64,000 nucleotides of DNA from Pinus tabuliformis (lineage: Eukaryota; Streptophyta; Pinopsida; Pinales; Pinaceae), in the NCBI GenBank assembly GCA_031772625.1, contig CM062807.1, positions 1,149,583,007-1,149,647,006 on the forward strand. Direction: 5' to 3'. Position numbers and translations under genes: made by a program. This document shows, piece by piece, positions 1-11,899 of this stretch. Within the stretch, counting starts at the first letter, position 1, and every line of letters begins with the position of its first letter. The notes below the pieces were generated by a model. The model worked only from the letters and a program-made list of their open reading frames with translations, was not told the DNA's origin and ran no database searches.

Positions 1-1089
1 TTAGAGATCCTGTGATGTAGTTTTCAGAGAGGTTGAGTACCATTGGGCAATGGAGTCTGTGGCTATATGTGTTTGAAACTTTGAGATGAAAGATGGAACT
101 TACAGGGCCATTTGAGTGCTTAATAGAACAGATTTTTGATTAAATGACTGGAAACAGGTAATACAGACAGTGACTGGAAACAGGTAATACAAACAGTGAA
201 AGATCATTTAGAATTTTCACTTATTGTCTATATATTCCCAACAGACAGCTTTAAGAGGAGGAAGACTAGGTCTCAGGGGTAAAAATTGAATCCCTGAGAA
301 TGCATGTCACAGTAAAAGACACAGTTTTGAAATGCAGCAATTAAGAATTACAATATTCTATCACTGTATCTGAGGAAAACATGTATAATAGCTAGTTTGA
401 GTCCAGGGTAAACATGGTTAAATCCTGGAACTATCCTTTCACCTTGCTATCAAGTGTAATACATTTGAACAACAAAAGAGAACAAAAGACTCGAAAACAT
501 ATAACAAAGAGATTTGAGAATACTTGCTGTTTTATGCAACACCCTGGAATCCTGTAACATTCATTTCTTTCACCACAATACATCAAAGAACACCAAGCCT
601 TGGAAATTCCATTCTTCCTTTGTATTACTTCTCTGAATATATTACATCGAGCGAGAGCTCTTCAAAAGAAAATTGCAACAACCCTTTTCACTGCTGTGAA
701 GGGTGAATATATACTTGCGGTGATTTACAAAATATCTGAGTCCTGAGTTATCTCAGATTTTACTTTCTTACCAACTACTTTAGATATATATGACCAAAAT
801 TTAATGCAGCATTGATTACAGAGTACAGGCATTTTAATGCTCTGTCAGAAGATATTTTAGCCTTTGGGAACAGCTAAGTCGGTCGAGATATTCTGAATAA
901 ATGCTGGAAGATCTGTTCTTTAAGGCTTTGTACGTGGATCTGGACTTGTCAGTCAGTGTGATTGTGACTGCTGCTTGTGGTGAGTTAATGGTCCTGCTGA
1001 GTTGGCTCAGCTTCTGCCTCTTCCCTGTAGATCTCTTCTCTTCAAAATTGTGCCTGCGCATGTATGCTTATTTGCCTGTAGAAATGGCG

Positions 1090-4000
1090 TTACTGATTCT
1101 GGCCTGACAAAACTGTCTGTGTCAAATTTCTCCAGGCATCCTGTGTGGGCAGTGTGGTGTGCTAAGATTGCCCCTAGAGTTTCATCTGCTTCTGTGAATT
1201 TGAAGAAGTTAGGTGGTGTATCAAACAGATGGTCAACTTCATTCATGAGGAAAAACAGGTTCTCCACCCTGTCATACATACTCTGCCCGGTGGCTGGCCC
1301 TGGCTCTGCTGAAGTGTTGGGTGGTTGTGCAATCTCTGCTACTGCCTGGGCATCAATTCTCTTATTGTAATTCTCTAGGGTGAGCAGTCTTCCTACACTG
1401 CTTAAAATGCTGGGGAGGCCTCTGTTCTGCAGTGCTACGAATTTTTCCAGGAATCTGTTGATTTCAGTCTGCATATCCTATGTCCTCCTCTCCAGTGTTC
1501 CAACCAGGTTCCTCAATGTTATGACTCTCTTGGCTACAGCAATTGTTTCTGTCCTGTTGGTGATTCCCATGACAGCTAATTGTGAGCTAGTCTTATAGTT
1601 CAGAGTATTGATTATCCTAGTAGCAGCTTCTGGCATGTGTCCAAGGCTTGCCCTGGCTCTCTGTATTTCTCTGTTTGCTTTAGTGATGAGCACCATTTGC
1701 TCATCCATGGTCTCAATATATTGCCACTGTGTGGCAATGGGCCTCCAATGTTCTCATAGCACTGCTTTCATTTCAGCTGTCACTTTTTCTAGTGCAAGCT
1801 CTTTCTCTAGCTCAGCAATTCTTCTCTTAAGAGCTTTTACCTCTCTCTCCTTGGCTGCCTCATTCTGTTTGCTCTTGTCAAACTTTTCATTTACCTTAGT
1901 CAAGGTTTTCTTAAGTTCATCCAGCTCTTTCATTTGAGATTCCATGGCTTGGATCTCAGCTTGCAGCTTTTGCATGTCTAAACTAGTAGCCTGTTCTGAT
2001 GTTGTAGTTGTTGCTGCTGTGGATGGTGCTGTAGTTGGTGCTGTAGCTTCTGTTTGCTGAGGAGGAGGAGTAATCTTTGGAGGGGTTTCCTCAAGATTTA
2101 TTATGACAGGAGGAGGCTGGGAGGGTTGGCCCTCTTCTCTTTGCTTCAGCGTTTCTTGTAGTGCTGCCTTTGCAGCTTCAGTTTGTCCTAGCTGGTCCTG
2201 AGTCCTAACCAGCTCTTTGTATAGGGATACCAGCAGATCTGTAGCATCCTTCTCTTGCCTTTGCTGGGCAACTTCATCTGTTTGTGGATGGATGGTGGTC
2301 GGGAGTTTGATTTTCTTTCTTAGGGCTGCCATGTCTGCATCCCTTATCTTCAGGAGTTCTTGGATGCCTTGACATCTTTAGGATCATGCCCTATCTCTAT
2401 AATTACCTCTTCCAAGGACTTGATCCTATTGTCTTTGGCTTGTGATGAAGCTCTTTCTAACTCAGCTGAGAAGCTGTGTTGTCCAGGCTGCTCTTTAGTT
2501 TATAATTCTCCAATGTCTCATCTGCCAGGGAGGCATACACCATTTCACCAGTCTGCTTATGTAATTCAATCTTGTCCATGGGGTGTATGTCTTTGGCAAG
2601 AACCTCCATGTTGGTTCTTAGATAGTCTGAGGTGGACTGAGGCTGCAAAGTTGCGGGGCATGAAGTGGCTATTATCATTTTGCCTTCACATCCACATCGA
2701 AGCAGACATGAGTCTCTGCTGGTTGCTAGGAGCTAGGTTTAACAAGTGATCATAGAGCTGCACTTTTATGGGATCACTCCTCCTTTTGATGTCAATGAAT
2801 TGATGTTTTATACTTGACTGCCCTTTTCTAGTTTGACCGGAGGAGCTGACCTCTCCTCCATAGTCATGTCATGTCCACGCTGAGATGAGCTGGCCGAAAG
2901 TTCTCCACTGGGTGGGCCCATGCCCATGGCTTGCCTTACTGCTATGTCCTCCTCGGGGAGTCATTCAGTCTTTGTCTCTTCTCCTCTGATGAAGGATGAG
3001 GTGTGGGGGGTCTCTCTCTCCCTTTTCCTGGTCACATCCTCCTTCTGTGGTGTTTGGAGGACTGAGGTGTCTATATTGGTGTCTGGCCTGGGAGGCAACT
3101 CTGTTTGGGGCTGCTGCTCAGTGTTACTAGGTACATCTGTCCCCTTTTCCTGCTGCAAGGGCTGTTCACTGGACTGTGCTTTTTCTTGTTGCTGCCCCAG
3201 TTCTTGCTGTTCCATTTCTTCTTGCTGCTGCAGCAAGGTGTCAACTTGTTCCTCTGTCAATATAGGTGGCTGTTCCACCTATTTACCTTTGTCTTTGCTT
3301 GCTGCCTGGGATGTCTTCTCAGTGGTTTGCTGCTGTGCTGCTGAAGATTTAGCAGCTGTTCCAATTTGCTTTCTGTAGGAGGAGGGCACCTGTCCACAAG
3401 TTTCCAAGTCAGTTTCTTTTTGTACATTCCTAGCTTCTTTCTCAAGTAGTTCTACCTCAGTGAGTTGTTCTACTAGTGTACCCTCTTCCCAATCTAGTGC
3501 ATTGGCATACTTTTCAATTTCAGGTTGTCTTTTATGCGCATAGTTGCCCAGTCTGTATCTAATTCTCCTGAGGGAGATAGAATGATTGGGGTCATAGGGA
3601 ATCCATTCAAAACTGGTCTGCAATCTGAGGCCTTCCAGGATGCTGTGTGCCTCTTTCCACCCTTCCTCTTTCTTGTTATATAGGAAGGAACCTAGCTGAC
3701 TTCTTACCTTCAATTGTGACTTCTTGTTTCTACTCTGAAAGTGAAGGTAATCTGAGTTCCCAAACTGCCTGAAATACTCTAAGGCAAAAAGCCTCATGGG
3801 GACATACCTCGGCAACCTAAAAGGGTTCAATTCACAGCCATATATCCTAATGACTGTGTGGTTCTGGTAGAAGTACCAGTTGCCAATATTGTATGATTTG
3901 TTCAAATGTAGAATCCTCTTCATATCATCGGTTAATCTAGGAGGAGGAGTACCTTGCAGAACTGTTAGGGCCGGATGAACGAATAAATCAATAAACTCAC

Positions 4001-4856
4001 AGTATGTATAGGGTGATACTGAGGTAAAATGAAACACAGAGGTCCAGAAAACAACTGATCTTGGGCTTCCTTGGCATTGAGTGGCCTCAAAGGAACAGAG
4101 AAGGTAGCTGGCTGATAGAAAAGGAATAATGATATATTTATATGAGGAGTACCTGAACAGTCTTCTCCCTTTTCAGATTCATGAACTGATCATGGATTTT
4201 CTCTGCTATGTAAGTTGCATAATCATACTGCGCAGCTGGAGGCTTACCAGGGCAAATATGGACAGCATTGCCATTATGCTTTCATCTACTCTTCCATCCC
4301 CTGAATCCTAGGACATAGCCAATTAGATCCACAACATTCTGCCCAACTCATTCAGATAATGGTACCCAATAGGAGGGGTTCTGACTGTTCAGAGCCTGGT
4401 GTGACAAACAGTTGGTTAATTTTGACAATCTGGTCACTGGACAGCTTGATCCCTGTGTTAATCAGATTCTGCATGGACAGAGGGGTCAATTTCTTGGCTG
4501 TATTGAAGCACAGCATCTGGTTTATGCTCTCTGGGGTGATCTGGAACAGGACTAGGCCTGTGGGGCTTATGACTGCCCTTTGGCTGGGGTCATAGCATTC
4601 CTGGCAGCTATAAATAAGCTCTGGCAATTGGATTGACTTGGGAAGGTTGTATATGGGCAAATTTGACTCCCAAATCCCAAGATATCTGCTCCACTGAGGT
4701 GTTGGGCTCTTAATTCATTCAACATTAGCACATTGTACTTGGTTCCATGGGGAACCAATCCAGCATTTGGTAGTCCATGTCCCCCAGGGCTTTCCATGCT
4801 AATTCCTGGTGAGGGGCATTGATGGGCTTAATATTCAGTGCAATAGGGGTCTCCAT
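1090..4856 (-). pseudogene. Decayed copy of the LTR ORF in the 3' LTR of element A
   Basis: This is the counterpart of the 1,259-codon frame at 14,952-18,731. Short stretches in all three minus-strand frames match it nearly residue for residue over the whole length, from the initiator region at 4,856 to the C-terminal region near 1,090. It is clearly broken, with roughly ten breaks. Because the two LTRs of a retrotransposon are copied from one template, both copies were probably equal at insertion and this one has decayed since. Base-level similarity to the intact copy remains very high. Confidence 0.85.
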
Positions 4857-5472
4857 AGCTCTTCAAGTTGCAATAATTGTAGGTAGACAGGTGGAATGTA
4901 AAAAACACAGTCTGGAGGCAGTTTTCTGTGGAAACAGTTGAGGTTTTGAGTATTCAAGGGAATTCTCTCAATAGCAATTGAAATACTACTGGAGTCTAGT
5001 GACAGAACTTCTCTGTGGCCTAACTGAACTCTTCAATCGGGTGAATTATGTCTATTAGGAGTTCTGCCGGGAAAACGCAGAATTACAGAGGTCTTATGTG
5101 AATTGCAGGTTTCTAAAGCTCTGCAGGTACTTCTTGGCCTTCACAATGACAATGGTGGATGAATGAATGGAAATGAACGGTGTTAAATATCGTTTTTTAT
5201 GCTTCTATTATCCCTCTGAGCAATTTTAAGCTTAATGAAGGTCGTATGGAGGGCGAAACGGTCTTTAAATACCTGTAATTCGACGAGCAGAGGTTGAAAC
5301 ACAGGTGACAGTTGCTGTTTGAGGAGGTCGCCCGGGCTAATTGACTGGTTGGCGAAAATTTGAGTTCAAACGGTCATGCAGAGCGTTCAGCAGAAATCAC
5401 AGTGAAAATGGTAAAAAAACACGGGAAAATTGGTAAATATGGGTTATTTTACCAATTTGGCGCTTTTTCTGC

Positions 5473-5528
5473 TGACGTCAGCATGACGTCATTGGTGGGT
5501 CATGGTGAGGTGACGTCAGCTGACGTCA
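5473..5528 (-). promoter_or_regulatory. Same four TGACGTCA sites in the 3' LTR of element A
   Basis: The octamers at 5,473-5,480, 5,484-5,491, 5,511-5,518 and 5,521-5,528 keep the spacing seen in the other LTR, and all four are intact. In a 3' LTR such a promoter would read toward and past the window's left edge. Confidence 0.55.
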
Positions 5529-5683
5529 TCGGGCGACGTGGGCAGTGGGTGACTGGTCAAAGGGGCGGCGAGGTGGCAGCCCAGTCAGCAGTGAGGTGGG
5601 CAATAAAGAGAGGCAGGTACGAGCAGGCAAGGACGTGGCGGCGAGTCAGCGGCGGGTAGGTGGCGGTCAAACTGCAGCGGTCA

Positions 5684-5701
5684 CGGTTAAGGCCTTAACC
5701 G
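5684..5701. repeat. 18-bp perfect palindrome in GC-rich LTR block (3' LTR)
   Basis: This is the exact copy of the palindrome at 19,556-19,573, in the matching place of the other LTR. Its surrounding GC-rich block spans about 5,500-5,930. Confidence 0.6.
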
Positions 5702-7189
5702 CCGCGGTTTCTCGGGGCGGTTTAGGTACGGCGCAGAGGATGTCAGAGCGGGCTCCGAGATGGTTCATTGCTCGACGCGTGGAGGAGGCGTGACAAGGCG
5801 CAACGTCACTTTCCCGGAGGTTAACGTACCGCCACAGGAAGCGCTCCGATATTGCTGTGGGCCGTCGGATCTGATGGGCTTGATCCGACGGCTGGCGGAG
5901 GGGAAAGACGCGCGTTTGATATTGCGGGCGGAAAAATCAAACTTTGTGGGTTTTTTATGGGTTTTTTCAATGTTTTGGCTTAACCACAATGCGGTAGGAT
6001 TGGGAAACGTGCCAGAGGCGGGTATTAACCTTTGCAAAGGTTTTATAGGCAAAAGGGGTTTGGAGAGGGGGTTTTATCAATGCAGAGGTGATTTGAGGGC
6101 AAATTGACTTGCAGCAAAGGGGAAAAGGGTGGAATAGGTTCACCAAAGTGGCCAGATGCCATTTGGTCCCTTTTGAACAATACACGGCTATTATGCCTAG
6201 GGGAGGGAATATACATAAGATTTGGGGTTTTATACACCTTAGTGTTAATAATATTAGGGGTGGGGGTAAGATAAGGGAGGTTATATAGTAGAATTAGGAG
6301 TTAATATGAATGAAGGAGGGGAATTAGAAAGGGGGTGTTAGTGATGGACTAGAGAGGGAAAGAAAAGAAGTTAGTGATCTCTTTGCTGTGAGTTCATGGA
6401 ATTCACCACTTTGTTTGCTGATAGATTTATTGCCTTGGCAAGAGACCTATTGATACTGTGTAATGGTGATCATATTCTTTCTGCAACCACAACTGCCTAC
6501 CCAACTATTTTGCCTAGCATTTTTTGTTTCTTCTTGAGGGGCACTTGGACTTGCAACCCTCAATTGCCTTTTCTTTTCTTTGGCTTTTTCCTTTTCTCTC
6601 TATCTACTTCTACCCTTATGTCTTCCAAGGTCCCAGATTAAACTTTTGGGAACCTTTGCTTCTCTACCTGAACTACTTGTCTGCCAAGATTAAGCTGTTT
6701 GGACAGACCTCTTTCTCTATTCTACAACTCAAAATTGAAACATGGCATGATCCAGATTAGACTGTTGAATCATCCACAAAATTTGAAATAAGGTCCTCAA
6801 TACTTGAAACACTTTACCCAGCTCTTGCTTTCTAGGAAATATGGGATCTTTGGGATACCAAAGCAGAGCATATTTGGCTTTTCTCTTGCCAATCATGAAA
6901 TATGAAACCTATTACTATAGGTATCCAACAGTGGCTCCACATGGGGATGGTTTTTCTTTTGAAAGACCAAGAACAGCAGGTCAGATTGCCTTATTCCTTG
7001 ACTGCCCATCTTTGTCTTTGAAATCTGCTGCATATAATCTGTCAAAATAGTGTGCTTCTTTCTTGGAGAACCTCTGATTCTATCTGCCTGTTGCTGCTAG
7101 GTGCAGCATTTGGGAAAACCTCTTTATACAATTTAAATCAAAAAAGAATATGTACAACTGCATATATACAATGAACCTCTGAATTTCTA

Positions 7190-8300
7190 TCATAGTGAAC
7201 AGTCAAAATAGTGCTTCAGCATCCTGCCATTGACAGGACCTTCATCCATTTCAGTTACAGTCAAGCTTTTTAGGAAGTAGGTGTTATTACCTTGTACTGC
7301 TTGGACAGAAAATGGTCCTTTCCATAAAGAATCAAACTTCCCATGTTTTCCTTTCTCTTCTCTTCTTGCATCCCACTTTAAAACTTTGTCCCCTACATTG
7401 AAATCTTCTGCTTTAGTTCTTCTATCAAAGGCCTTTTTCAGTTTCTCTTGTAGTATCTGCACTCTGCTGAAAACTTGTTCTCTGGTCTGCTGTAGACAAA
7501 TTATCTGGTTAATCCTTCTTTGCATGTCATTTGGCTCTGCTTGGCTTTCTTGTAGGAGTTTCATAACCGGCACTCCTAGTGATGAAGGAAATCTGGCCTC
7601 TAATCCATAGACTAACTCATATGGGCTGGTCCCAATTGATCTTTTAGTGGTTAATCTGTCTGCCCATAAAGCATTTACTAGTTTCTTATGCCAGTTCTTT
7701 TTGTTCTCTTCCAGCACTTTCTTTATGATGTTTATCAGGCTTTTGTTTGATGATTCAGCAAGACCATTTCCTTGAGGATAGTAAGCTGTAGAATGGCCCA
7801 AAGTAATGTGAAATTTATGGCAGAAGTTCACCATTCTTGGATCTGAAGGCAGCAGCATTGTCTGTTATTATCTTGTCTGGGCAGCCAAATCTAGCCAGTA
7901 TATTGTTCTCCAAAAATTGAATGATTACTGAATCATTTGCTTGTCTGCATGGGGCAGCTTCAATCCACTTGGTGAAGTAGTCTGTTGCTGTCAAGATCCA
8001 TCTGTGTTGTCCTGAAGATGAGGGATGAATTTCTCCAATGAAATCCAAGCCCCATTGTTGAAAAGGTCTCTCTGTTGCAATGGGCCTCAAAGGAAGTGGC
8101 AGCAACTGTCTTTTGCCTTCAAACAGTTGGCACTTGTGGCATGATGTTGTGAATTTCTTCACATCAGAGAACATAGTGGGCCAGTAATAACCAGCCCTTA
8201 ATATCTTGTCCACAGTGGACTTCCAGTACAAATGTCCACCACAGTCTCCAGCATGGAATTCTTGCATGATATTGTCAGTTTCACTCTCAAGAAGACAGTG
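7190..8300 (-). CDS. Element A integrase
   Basis: Reading on the minus strand, an HHCC zinc-binding part (HAGDCGGHLYWKS, then SCHKCQLFEGKR) is followed by the catalytic core: PFQQWGLDFIGEIHP, ILTATDYFTKWIEAAP, IITDNAAAFRS, then TLGHSTAYYPQGNGLAESSN with the core glutamate. The C-terminal part has VGDKVLKWDARREEKGKHGK and FDSLWKGPFSV, the GPY/F-type module. No chromodomain was seen, in keeping with a Tat-like rather than a chromoviral element. The region is nearly whole. It ends about 260 bp before the 3' LTR. Confidence 0.83.
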
Positions 8301-8559
8301 CAGCAAAATACCTTCATGGTTTTTCCAGAGTAGATTCTCATCTATCACACAAAATTTAGATGTTTTCATTTTTAGGAACCTAGACTTAGTTCTGGACAGT
8401 CCTGGGGGAGCACACAGGTTTTGTAACACATAACAGATATCAGAGTACCATGGAGATTGTTCAAAGGCTACATTGATCTTTGGAGTCGCCAGCTCTGTTT
8501 CACTGTCCAGTTGGTTGATATCTAAGGCTTGGAAATTTGCTTCTGTCATTAACTTGGCC

Positions 8560-9854
8560 AAACCTTGCCCTTTTATCAGCTTTGTAGGCTTTATTTCAAT
8601 GTCAAATTCAAGTATGTTTGCAATCCATTTTCCTCTTCTTCCCTCTAAGTTTTCTTGTGTGAGAATGTCTTTGACAATAGGACTTGGTACATAAGCCACA
8701 ACATGGGAGTAAAGGATGTAAATCCTAAAGTCTTTGATAGCTTTGATCAAGGCATAGGCTTGTTTCTCCATTATTTGGTACTTTAGGGGGGCATCTCTAA
8801 GAGCTCTGCTGAAAAAAGCAATGGGCTTTTCATTCCCTTGGTCATCTTTCTGTAATAAAACAGCAGCAATAGTATGTTGGGAGGCAAAGGAGAAAATGAT
8901 GAAGTCTCTGTCAAACTGAGGGTTAGTTAACACTGGGGTTTGAGTCAAGGCCAATTTTATACTTTCAAAAGCTTGTTTTGCTTCAACAGTCCATTTGACC
9001 TTTGAATCTTTCTTTAGCATATTGTTTAGTAATCTGATTAACTCTGCTAAATTTGGGATAAACCTTCTCAAAAAGTTGATTTTTCCTAAGAATCCTTGCA
9101 GCTCCTTGACATTCCTTGGGTGAGGCATTTGTAGGATAGCTTGTATCCTATCTGGATCAATTCTTATGCCATCTTTCGAAATGATGTGTCCTAAAAGTTT
9201 CCCTTCTTCCAAGCCAAATAATGACTTCTTGGGGTTTAAGGAAATACCATATTTCCTGCATGTTATGAAGATTTGTCTCAAATGTTTCAAGTGTTCTTGG
9301 TCAGATTTTGAAAAGGGTGTAAGATCATCTAAGTAAATGACCAAGAAATCATGAATTTCCTTTGCAAAAGCAATGTCCATTGCTCTCTGAAATGTTGCCC
9401 CTGCATTTTTCAATCCAAAGGGCATCTTCACATACTTGAAAGTGCCCCATGGGGTAGTAAATGCAGTCTTGTCTTGATCATCAGGGTGTACCAGGATTTG
9501 ATTGAAACCTGAGAAACCATCCAACAATGATATTCTTGAGGCTCCTACTACTCTTTGAAGGATGTGGTCCATTTTGGGTAAGGGGTAGTTGTCTTTGAGT
9601 GACACTAGGTTCAAATTCCTTAAGTCTACACAAAGTCTAATCTCACCAGTTTTCTTTCTTGTAGGGACCAAATTTGAAATCCACTCAGAAAACCTGATTG
9701 GTGCTATGATACCAGCTTTGAACATTTTTTGTAATTCCTTTTCAATGGAAGGAAGAAGCACAGGATTGATTCTTCTCAATTTCTGTTTGAATGGTTTTTG
9801 ATTAGGCTTGAGGGGAATGGTGTGCTGGATAACAGAGGTATCATAAGACTTCAA
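8560..9854 (-). CDS. Element A reverse transcriptase and RNase H
   Basis: The minus strand carries classic Ty3/gypsy RT blocks: GIIAPIRFSEWISNLVPTRK, RLCVDLRNLNLVSLKDNYPL, SLLDGFSGFNQILV, WGTFKYVKMPFGLKNAGATF, and the catalytic FLVIYLDDLTPFSKS at about 9,310-9,350. GLEEGKLLGHIISKDGI and the tether region follow. The RNase H after it has IAAVLLQKDDQGNEKPIAFF and LKYQIMEKQAYALIKAIKDF. The enzyme would copy the element's RNA to DNA in a virus-like particle. The region keeps one long open frame that continues into the integrase. Confidence 0.88.
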
Positions 9855-10429
9855 GTCTTCATAACCCCAGGCAAAGACATCTTGGAACTCTTTAAAGAGA
9901 TCAATATATTTGGGTTTTGGTCAGGGGGCAAAGCAGCAGATAGCTTTATTATTTTAGGCTTGTCAGTGGTACCAATGTTACATTCTTCAATTGTTGCATC
10001 TAATGGCTGCATCTTTGGTTTCCTGGGGACATCATTTGAGTCAAAAATATCCTCTAGTGGGGTAAGGCCTGCTGGAAGAAGATTGTCTTTGAGTTGTATG
10101 ATTTCATCTTCAGCGTTGCTCAGCTCTTCACAGTCAATTTGGTGAATTTGCTGAATGTTTTCTTTGTTGAAAATGGTTGGACTGAGTAGTTGTTTGGCTG
10201 TTCTAGGTGACATTGGGTGGGCAGACTGTTGAAACTGTAATTGTGATTGACTTGCTCCATCAACTATTTGAGATTGACTTGCTGTCTCAAGGTCAATATT
10301 TAATCCTGTAAACTCTTGTTGCAAGGTTAAAAAGTTGTTTATTTGCCTGTCATTCTCAAATACTTGCCACTCTTTGACATTGTTTGGAATAGAAGGCCTA
10401 TATTTGACCTCTGCTGTGAAACAATTGTT

Positions 10430-10865
10430 GGGTTGTAGTGGGAATTTGAAGGTGCTGGCAAATGTTGCCAAGCTGTGAGCATGGAGATTGTGGCCCCTTG
10501 GAATCTTTGTGATAACAAACTCGGAGAAAGTTTCTAGTATTTCAATTACAGCAGACCTATAGGACCTTAATCTTTTGTCATTGGTGACAAAATCCCCTTT
10601 TACTTGTTGAATTACTAGATCAGAGTCCCCCATGATTGAGAGGCTATGTGCTTGTAATGATTTTGCAATCTTGAGACCTAGTAGCAGAGCTTCATATTCT
10701 GCCATGTTGTTAGTGCATTTAAAGTTCAATCTATAAGCCCGGCCTTCTGCACAGCCTTTCTCTTTGTTATGTATCCATACTCCAGCTCCTGCCCCTAACT
10801 TGTTAACTGAGCCATCAAACTCTAGGACCCACAGACTATCTTGCTGGTCAGGAGATTTAAATTCT
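10430..10865 (-). CDS. Element A extra RNase H domain, located before the RT
   Basis: Minus-strand reading near 10,850-10,800 gives WVLEFDGSVNKLGAGAGVWI. CTNNMAEYEALLLGLKIAKS comes next, then MGDSDLVIQQVKGDF and ITKIPRGHNLHAHSLATFAS. The D, E and D of the RNase H active site are visible in the first three motifs. This is the archaeal/plant-like RNase H that Tat-lineage elements carry in addition to their own. Here it lies between protease and RT. In the Tat arrangement I know best it lies after the RT-RNase H, so the position is notable. About 190 residues of linker separate it from the RT. Confidence 0.7.
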
Positions 10866-11179
10866 TTTCATGGGATGGCCATGTGAGCATGAGTTGAGGT
10901 TTCTTTTCCCATTTGTCTCCTAGGATAATTTCATCATTTGTTTGACAATCTTTGACAACTAAAGGAGGGTTAATGGGTAGTGTTGGGCTAATTGAAATTT
11001 GGCAGGTGCCACTTGTTTGATCAATGTTTTGTTCTTGTATGGGTGTTTCGGTCTTAATGTCATTGTTTGAGAAGCTTGCGCTGTCATTGAAGAGGATGAA
11101 GGAGTCTATGTCCGAATGGACAGCATATATTGGAAAATTTTGAGGCTTTTCTTCACTGCTGACCATATATTTCATGAGT

Positions 11180-11640
11180 GTTTCCCTATAAAGTCTCTTT
11201 GGTTGTCCAAAGACAGAGATGGTTGCATATGACATGTCTAATTGCAGGGAGCCTTGGAGTTTGGCTCCCCATGATCTTGATAAGAGCATCCCATATTTGG
11301 GTGGGATATCAGCAACAACAACATCCATTAAAATGGTTTTGTTGGGAAATTGAACCAAGGACACACATAAATCCTTAATTAGGCCCAAGCATTTGACTTG
11401 ACTAGAATCAAAAGAAAACAGGTCTTTGTATGGTCTTGTGATGTCTAAGTTTAATCTTTCCATGACTGCTTTTGGCATAAGGTTGTGAGATGCACCTGAG
11501 TCAAACATTGCATTATGCAGTATTTTATCATGAACATGCAAGCTGACATAAAAAGGTAAAACCCCTGTGACTACTGTTTTTCCATCTACCTCTGGGCCAA
11601 ACAGTAATTCTGGAGTGTCATCTAGCACATTTACATCATC
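11180..11640 (-). CDS. Element A aspartic protease domain
   Basis: The minus strand encodes AMFDSGASHNLMP at about 11,470-11,510, the active-site loop of a retropepsin (D-S-G). MDVVVADIPPKYGMLLSRSW follows about 70 residues later, matching the second conserved region. It follows gag without a separate start, as expected of a gag-protease polyprotein. This type of protease processes the element's own polyprotein. Spacer sequence of unknown role lies on both sides. Confidence 0.75.
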
Positions 11641-11899
11641 TTTGTTGTTGGTGAGCTGAAGGGATTTTTTGATCTGTTGCTTATATATGTCATGCTTGGC
11701 TAGCTCTGAAAGGGGAATTGCTATCTTTAACTTGCCAATCTCTGTTCCTAGGTCAAAGGGTTTATCCACCTGAATTTTAGAGTCACGGATAGCAGTCCTT
11801 TCTCTGTTCATTGAATCTTCTTGTTGGATTTCATCTTGATTTTGGAACCTGCCCCTTATGTTGATGTCTTGAGGGGTAATGTTCGGATTTGGGTGGGAG

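Larger units (their letters stand above)
1..6930 (-). repeat. 3' LTR of element A, missing about 200 bp beyond the window edge
   Basis: This stretch aligns almost base for base with 13,883-20,810 and ends in the same ATTACTATAGGTATCCAACA. After 6,930 the two sequences diverge, which sets the LTR boundary. By comparison with the right copy, about 200 bp of the LTR lie left of the window. It holds the same parts as the other LTR: a decayed copy of the long ORF, the TGACGTCA cluster at 5,473-5,528 and a GC-rich block at about 5,340-5,960. On the minus strand the bases just before the LTR contain a short purine run (AAAAGAAAAA about 20 nt away) but no textbook polypurine tract. Confidence 0.9.

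Noticed and set aside
1002-1370. Plus-strand frames in the LTR of element A (for example 122 codons)
   Set aside because: They are antisense to the long LTR ORF and carry no family wording.
7281-7610. Plus-strand frame opposite the integrase of element A
   Set aside because: It is the shadow of the integrase on the other strand; no protein-like pattern of its own.
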